DNA from: Melitaea cinxia
Lineage: Eukaryota > Arthropoda > Insecta > Lepidoptera > Nymphalidae
Length of the DNA: 64,000 nt
Assembly: GCF_905220565.1 (NCBI RefSeq)
Contig: NC_059404.1
Coordinates: 5,980,472-6,044,471 of the forward strand
Direction: 5' to 3'
A model generated the notes under the pieces. It worked only from the letters and a program-made list of their open reading frames with translations. It searched no databases and was not told where the DNA came from. Positions 59,945-64,000 of the stretch are shown here, piece after piece (position 1 is the stretch's first letter; each line of letters opens with the position of its first letter). The translations under genes and the position numbers were made by a program.

Positions 59945-60155
59945 ACACACACGATCGTCTGTTCCTATGGTAAGCAACTTGATGCTCGCGTTATAGGTAA
60001 CAGTCGACGGTTACAGCTATTTTTTTTTTGTTGATAAAATATACATAGAAAAAATACATAATATAAATACAAATATTACACCCCGACTCAGACGGGAATC
60101 GAACCCGCAATCCGCGAAACAGAAAGCAGGTTACTACAAAATGCGCCAACAGACT
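59945..60155 (-). mobile_element. tRNA-derived SINE
   Basis: On the minus strand CTAGTCTGTTGGCGCATTTT opens the head. GCGGGTTCGATTCCCGTCTG is an excellent B box, followed by a non-tRNA body and GCATCAAGTTGCTTACCATA, then an AT-rich (TTTA)-like tail. The tRNA-like part does not form a closed cloverleaf. This is a different SINE family from the Metulj-like copies. Confidence 0.65.
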
Positions 60156-60796
60156 AGTTTTACAAATGTTCAAATATCAGCTTTTTTAAATGCTTATAAT
60201 TTTGGCATTTGCCATAGACATACGATAAATCGAAAATAATCATAATATGCTAGACACGTTCGTATATTTTAAAAACAATGGATGAATAAGAATATGTAAT
60301 TCCGTATTTGCATATACTATCGTATGAATCAATCAATAATTTAAAACATCTCAATTATGACAGTCAGTGGTACCTACTAAGATATTTTAATATATGTATT
60401 AAAAAAAAATGTGCGCGTGCTTCAACAGTAATAAAATTTGATTTTTATATGACTTCACTAACGAACCAACCCCGTGGAGTGGGTTCTTTAGGATTTGTTT
60501 ATGTTTCTATGGGGTAACACAATTACATCAGAGCAGCAGGTGATCAAGTTACGTCGATATGGTTATCTTTACAACGTAGCACATATATAGAAAATTTTAT
60601 TCGTTTTTAAATAACATTTTAAATGAATGGACCTTTTTATTTCACTTTTCTGTAATAACTGTAAGCTATAAAATAGTTAAATGATGTTATTAAGGTCTCT
60701 ATAGTAAGCACGTTGATTGTTAATTATTTAAGCTCAGTAGATATTCCTCTAGTTTTATTTGTTTTTAAATTACTTAATTATTTTTAGGTCGACAAG
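60156..60796. other. AT-rich DNA, no feature recognised
   Basis: The short frame near 60308-60517 is unrecognised. No repeat copy. Confidence 0.4.
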
Positions 60797-61050
60797 CAAG
60801 CGTACGGCTCACCCGATGGTAAGCGATTACCGTAGCTTATAGACGACTGCAAAACCAGAAGTATCGCAAGCGCGTTGCTAACTGCCTCACCACCAATCCC
60901 CACCAGGAAAACTAATCACTTTACTTACCACAATAAGACAACACAGCCTGAAAGCAGTATTATTTAGCTGTAATCTTCTGTAAGGTCGAGATACTTCCCC
61001 TGTCGGGCTGCTCCAGATTTTGAACAGGATATATCCTGATGTGCCCTACT
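60797..61050 (+). repeat. Dispersed repeat (CCCGATGGTAAGCG family), best copy
   Basis: TACGGCTCACCCGATGGTAA, GCGATTACCGTAGCTTATAG, AGCAGTATTATTTAGCTGTA and GGGCTGCTCCAGATTTTGAA are shared with the copies at 41036 and 27330. No ORF. Confidence 0.7.
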
Positions 61051-61264
61051 TTAGTTACATTGATAAAATGCTTATACTTTTATCATACTCTGTCAATATA
61101 GACTCGTATGGATTACAACCCATGGTTTTACAGTACCTATTAGGTATGTAAATAATCTCTATTTATAAGTAAATTGTTAAACAATCGTACTTATTTGCAG
61201 ATTCCAAAATTAACTCGTTGGTAAAGATAATTACATTTCTTCAGCTTTGTATACACACTAGTTC

Positions 61265-61500
61265 ATCATCACCACATCAGGCTATCGTAGTCCACTGCTG
61301 GTCATAGGCCTCCACAAGTTCGCGTCTCATAGTCACCACGCTGGGCAGGCGATAAGCTGTGTGACTACCACCTTGGAACTTAAAACACCGACCGATGGCA
61401 GGATAACCATCCAACTGCTGGCTTTGAAATACACAGGCCGAATGACGGGCAGCAGCGTCTTCAGTGTGACAAGTCCAGCCCTGCGGTCACCAACAAACTA
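61265..61500. mobile_element. Dispersed retroelement copy with an internal inversion
   Basis: The left part (61265-61352) follows the order of 39469-39803, from AGTCCACTGCTGGTCATAGG to CACCACGCTGGGCAGGCG. The right part (about 61367-61498) reads ACCACCTTGGAACTTAAAAC, CCATCCAACTGCTGGCTTTG and ACGGGCAGCAGCGTCTTCAG, which is the reverse complement of the rest of the family. The two halves are therefore in opposite orientation, as produced by twin priming during LINE-mediated insertion. Confidence 0.65.
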
Positions 61501-62079
61501 GTTATAAGACACATAAATCAATCAATACACATATACATAGATAGTGTAGGTAACATTCTGCATCGAGTAAAACTGACAAGTTATATTTTAACGAAAATAC
61601 ATATTACAATAATAGAAATTGTTAGCAGTGGACTGAAAATAAAAAAAATAAAATGATAATTTTATTATATGAAATATATAAAGTAATGATAATAGTTCAA
61701 TAGGTTCTCGACCCTGCGCCCACACTTGAGCGAATTCTGGTTTAAATGTTAATTAGCGAGTGCTGAAATTATTAATTACAGTTGGCTATCAGTCCGCGTT
61801 ACGTATGCAGATTGGAATGCTAACGAATGAATATCTATGTATAGCTCTATTCTATTATTGCCATGGTAACATCGTAAAATGATTATTTATTAAATATATT
61901 TGTATAAGTACTACACAAACCTTATGATTTCATATGATCTTAATTCTACACTCAAAAGTGGTAGCTTACAACTTTTACAGAAGCTGATATACTGAAGTGC
62001 CCACACTTATATAGTACAGCTTATACGCATCGCAATGTTATTAGCGTATCTATCTATCTATCTGTGGCCCTTACATCTA
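61501..62079. other. AT-rich DNA, no feature recognised
   Basis: No gene or repeat copy; a short (TCTA)n run lies at about 62050-62063. Confidence 0.4.
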
Positions 62080-62845
62080 TTGCAGATGTTTTAAGCAGTG
62101 TATGTTTTCTTTGCGCACTTCCGTTGGTGACTATGCAATCTAATTCTGGAGCGGTAAGACCGACCGCAACCAGGGCAGGCATATGTTGCGGCACATGAAT
62201 TGGGTGGATGAGTGTCACCCTCATGTCGTTTGGCTCTAGCTTTGCCAAGCTTGTTGAACCATGATTCATTGTGAACCTTCATACCCCTCCCAATCCTCAG
62301 CCTCCACTGTTCCCTGTCTGCCGCGAATTCTCCCATTCACTTTGCTCGATGTTAAATGAAGCTAAATCACGCTTGGTGCAATCTTTAAAGCGCAGCAAGG
62401 GCCGCCCAACACTTCTTTTAGCATCCGCTACAACAACCAGCATGACCTGCCTAGGAAGTCTAGTGATTTCCATGCGATGTACATGCCCCAGCCATCAAAG
62501 TCGTCGCTGTTTAAGTAAAGCAGTGAGACTGGGAGGCTGCGCTCTCGTAAGGACTTCTCATTCGTTATCCTTCCACGTAACGCCCAAGATGGAATATAAT
62601 AAACAACGCACGTGGAAAGCGTTAAGTTTACGCTCATGCTTTGCGTACGTAGTCCAGGTCTCGGCGCCGTACAAGAGTATGCTGACGATGCTTGCTTGAT
62701 ATACCATTATTATGGTCCGAACTGTGAGGTGGTAATTATTACACACCATTGCACGAGGTTTTCCAAACATGGTCGCCGCTTTACGCTTGTGTCGATCTCC
62801 ACGTTAAGTGAGAGACTGCTCGTCACGGTCGAGCCAAGGTAACAA
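62080..62845 (-). pseudogene. LINE reverse transcriptase C-terminal half with CCHC-like finger, broken
   Basis: On the minus strand, starting near 62840, the reading frames give LGSTVTSSLSLNVEID, then ILLYGAETWTTYAKHERKLN and AFHVRCL (62558-62770), then ILGVTWKDNE. After shifts, RRLRWLGHVHRMEITRLPRQ-type sequence and GRPLLRFKD follow, ending in REQWRLRIGRGMKVHNESW and the zinc-finger-like CPGCGRSYRSRIRLHSHQRK plus C (62091-62336). This is the post-catalytic region of an RTE-superfamily (Proto2/RTEX-like) LINE. At least three frameshifts and loss of the catalytic core make it dead. Confidence 0.8.
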
Positions 62846-63264
62846 TATAATAATAATATATAATATAAATGGATAATAATAAACTTATTAAAATACTACT
62901 AAATACAAATTTAAATAAAACAATTAAAAATTAAAATTAAAATTAAAAAATGATAATTACAAATAGAATTGTAATTCCTATCGTAACTTATTAATATTTA
63001 TTAAGATAATAATAAAAATACTCCACTATTACAGGAAACTAATAATGTTTGTCAAAGTAATTACGATTAAATATTTATAAAGTAATACTGTAGTAGTATG
63101 ATACTAATTTATTGCGATATTATATTGGGTAATAAAATAGTGACTTTTTTGGAATAATTATCTAATGCCATATATTCTTGTAACACATAAGAATCGTATT
63201 AACCGGACAAATAATAATAAATTGAACAAATAAAAACTATGTATATTACTTGTATTTAAATTAA
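62846..63264. other. Very AT-rich low-complexity DNA
   Basis: AAATTAAAATTAAAATTAAA near 62930 and similar runs. No gene. Confidence 0.6.
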
Positions 63265-63462
63265 CTAGTGGTCGCCCAGTGGTCGAAATTCGACCAAAAT
63301 TAATTTAATTTTTTTTTATTTAATGTAATTTTTAAGTATAATTAAAAAAATAGCATTATGTTCTCCTCTATATAAATTATAAGTATGCGAAATTTCATAC
63401 TCATACATTTTCGTAAAAAGGGCTACAAAGTTTTTGTTTTACGTATTAATATCTAAATATGA
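63265..63462 (-). mobile_element. Non-autonomous Helitron, about 198 bp
   Basis: On the minus strand the 3' end is TGGTCGAATTTCGACCA, a hairpin with an 8-bp perfect stem, then CTGGGCGACCACTAG before T. The 5' end is placed at TCATATTTAGATATTAATAC after A. The interior ACTTTGTAGCCCTTTTTACG is common in lepidopteran Helitron-like repeats. The 3' end is secure; the 5' border is less so. Confidence 0.65.
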
Positions 63463-64000
63463 TTTCCGTTACAGAAACATAGACATAGGTACCTACTATC
63501 ATTTTCTCGTATTATAATTTAAGATCACACAATTTTTGTATGTTGTTATATTTATGTTGTTATTTTAAACGGTGTCAATATAAAAGTTTACGCGGTCGGT
63601 CTATTAGAGATACATTAATATTCAATAACAAATAAACCGTTAGTAAAATCAAACAATGAGGTGTCACGTATTTATCGAATATAATTATAATTTCAAACAC
63701 GCGTTTTTATAAAAAACATAAATCTACTTAATGCGGTATTTAGTTGAACGACTTTTATGTGATTTAAATTACATGTAATTGTAATTCAAGACTAATTTCA
63801 AATTATTGAACGTAAAATGTTTTTGCTGTCATAAATTTTTTATGTGCACGAACGTGATGTTGAAGAATCGTTTGATGGATTTTTTCAATTTAAAAAAGAA
63901 AAATTTGACAAACAGTCCTATGTAAAGTAAATACTATAAAAGATACTTTATATACTTCACACTTGTACTACAAAAATATTTCCATACAAAAAAGATAATT
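63463..64000. other. AT-rich DNA to the end of the window
   Basis: No gene, repeat copy or structured element recognised. Confidence 0.45.

Noticed and set aside
60075..60155. tRNA gene on the minus strand
   Set aside because: Same reasons: tRNA-like head of a SINE without a closed cloverleaf.
62271..62842. Plus-strand frames of 142 and 76 codons
   Set aside because: They are antisense to the LINE reverse transcriptase remnant, whose motifs are clear on the minus strand.
1..64000. Known insect microRNA precursors
   Set aside because: I looked by eye for several conserved mature sequences (let-7, bantam, miR-1, miR-10, miR-193, iab-4 and others) and noticed none; a proper covariance or alignment search was not possible.

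Overview
This 64 kb window is AT-rich, repeat-laden eukaryotic DNA, almost certainly from a moth or butterfly (Lepidoptera). Nymphalid ancestry is plausible but not proven. The evidence is the repeat fauna: short Helitrons that start TC, end in a hairpin plus CTAG or CTAA and sit in A|T; tRNA-headed SINEs resembling the butterfly Metulj type; retroelement 3' ends carrying the lepidopteran GGCCTATGTCCAGCAGTGGA motif; and degraded RTE-like LINE reverse transcriptases. I see no bacterial features, no rRNA, no functional tRNA and no complete host protein-coding gene. The window is best read as a large intron or an intergenic interval.

Layout. 1-5.1 kb: AT-rich DNA with a GC-richer patch at 360-540 and one weak candidate coding exon at 773-857. 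5.1-6.2 kb: a complete but decayed cut-and-paste transposon whose inverted ends are regular arrays of a palindrome and which keeps the N-terminal half of an H2C2/rve integrase (Ginger-like, KRBA2-like). 6.7-8.9 kb: SINE, LINE-tail and Helitron fragments. 10.27-12.93 kb: a TTAA-flanked element with 19-bp terminal repeats, swollen by nested Helitron, SINE and inverted-repeat insertions. 14.2-18.1 kb: retroelement tails, a 72-73 bp minisatellite and a small open frame of unknown nature. 19.9-20.9 kb: the only CpG-island-like block, with TATA- and Inr-like sequences, the best promoter/5' exon candidate.

22-31.5 kb: AT-rich DNA with Helitrons (22.3, 25.5 and relicts), a 19-G homopolymer at 27.48 kb and a well preserved SINE at 31.2 kb. 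32.9-50.1 kb: AT-rich DNA with several repeat-free GC-richer islands (about 32.9, 36.3, 37.0, 46.5, 48.3 and 50.0 kb) that could be cis-regulatory elements, plus retroelement copies at 39.5, 41.0 and 45.0 kb and a Helitron at 43.3 kb. 50.3-63.5 kb: a Helitron-type tandem array, an RTE LINE pseudogene at 53.3-54.0 kb interrupted by a small poly-A element with a 15-bp target duplication, Helitrons at 54.7, 56.5 and 63.3 kb, a truncated LINE at 58.6 kb, a SINE at 60.0 kb, an internally inverted retroelement copy at 61.3 kb and a second LINE pseudogene at 62.1-62.8 kb.

No host genes can be shown to act together here; the story is successive waves of transposition. The most unusual structure is the palindrome-array terminus of the 5.1-6.2 kb transposon. 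All identifications are by eye from motifs, translation and comparison of copies within the window; no database search was possible.
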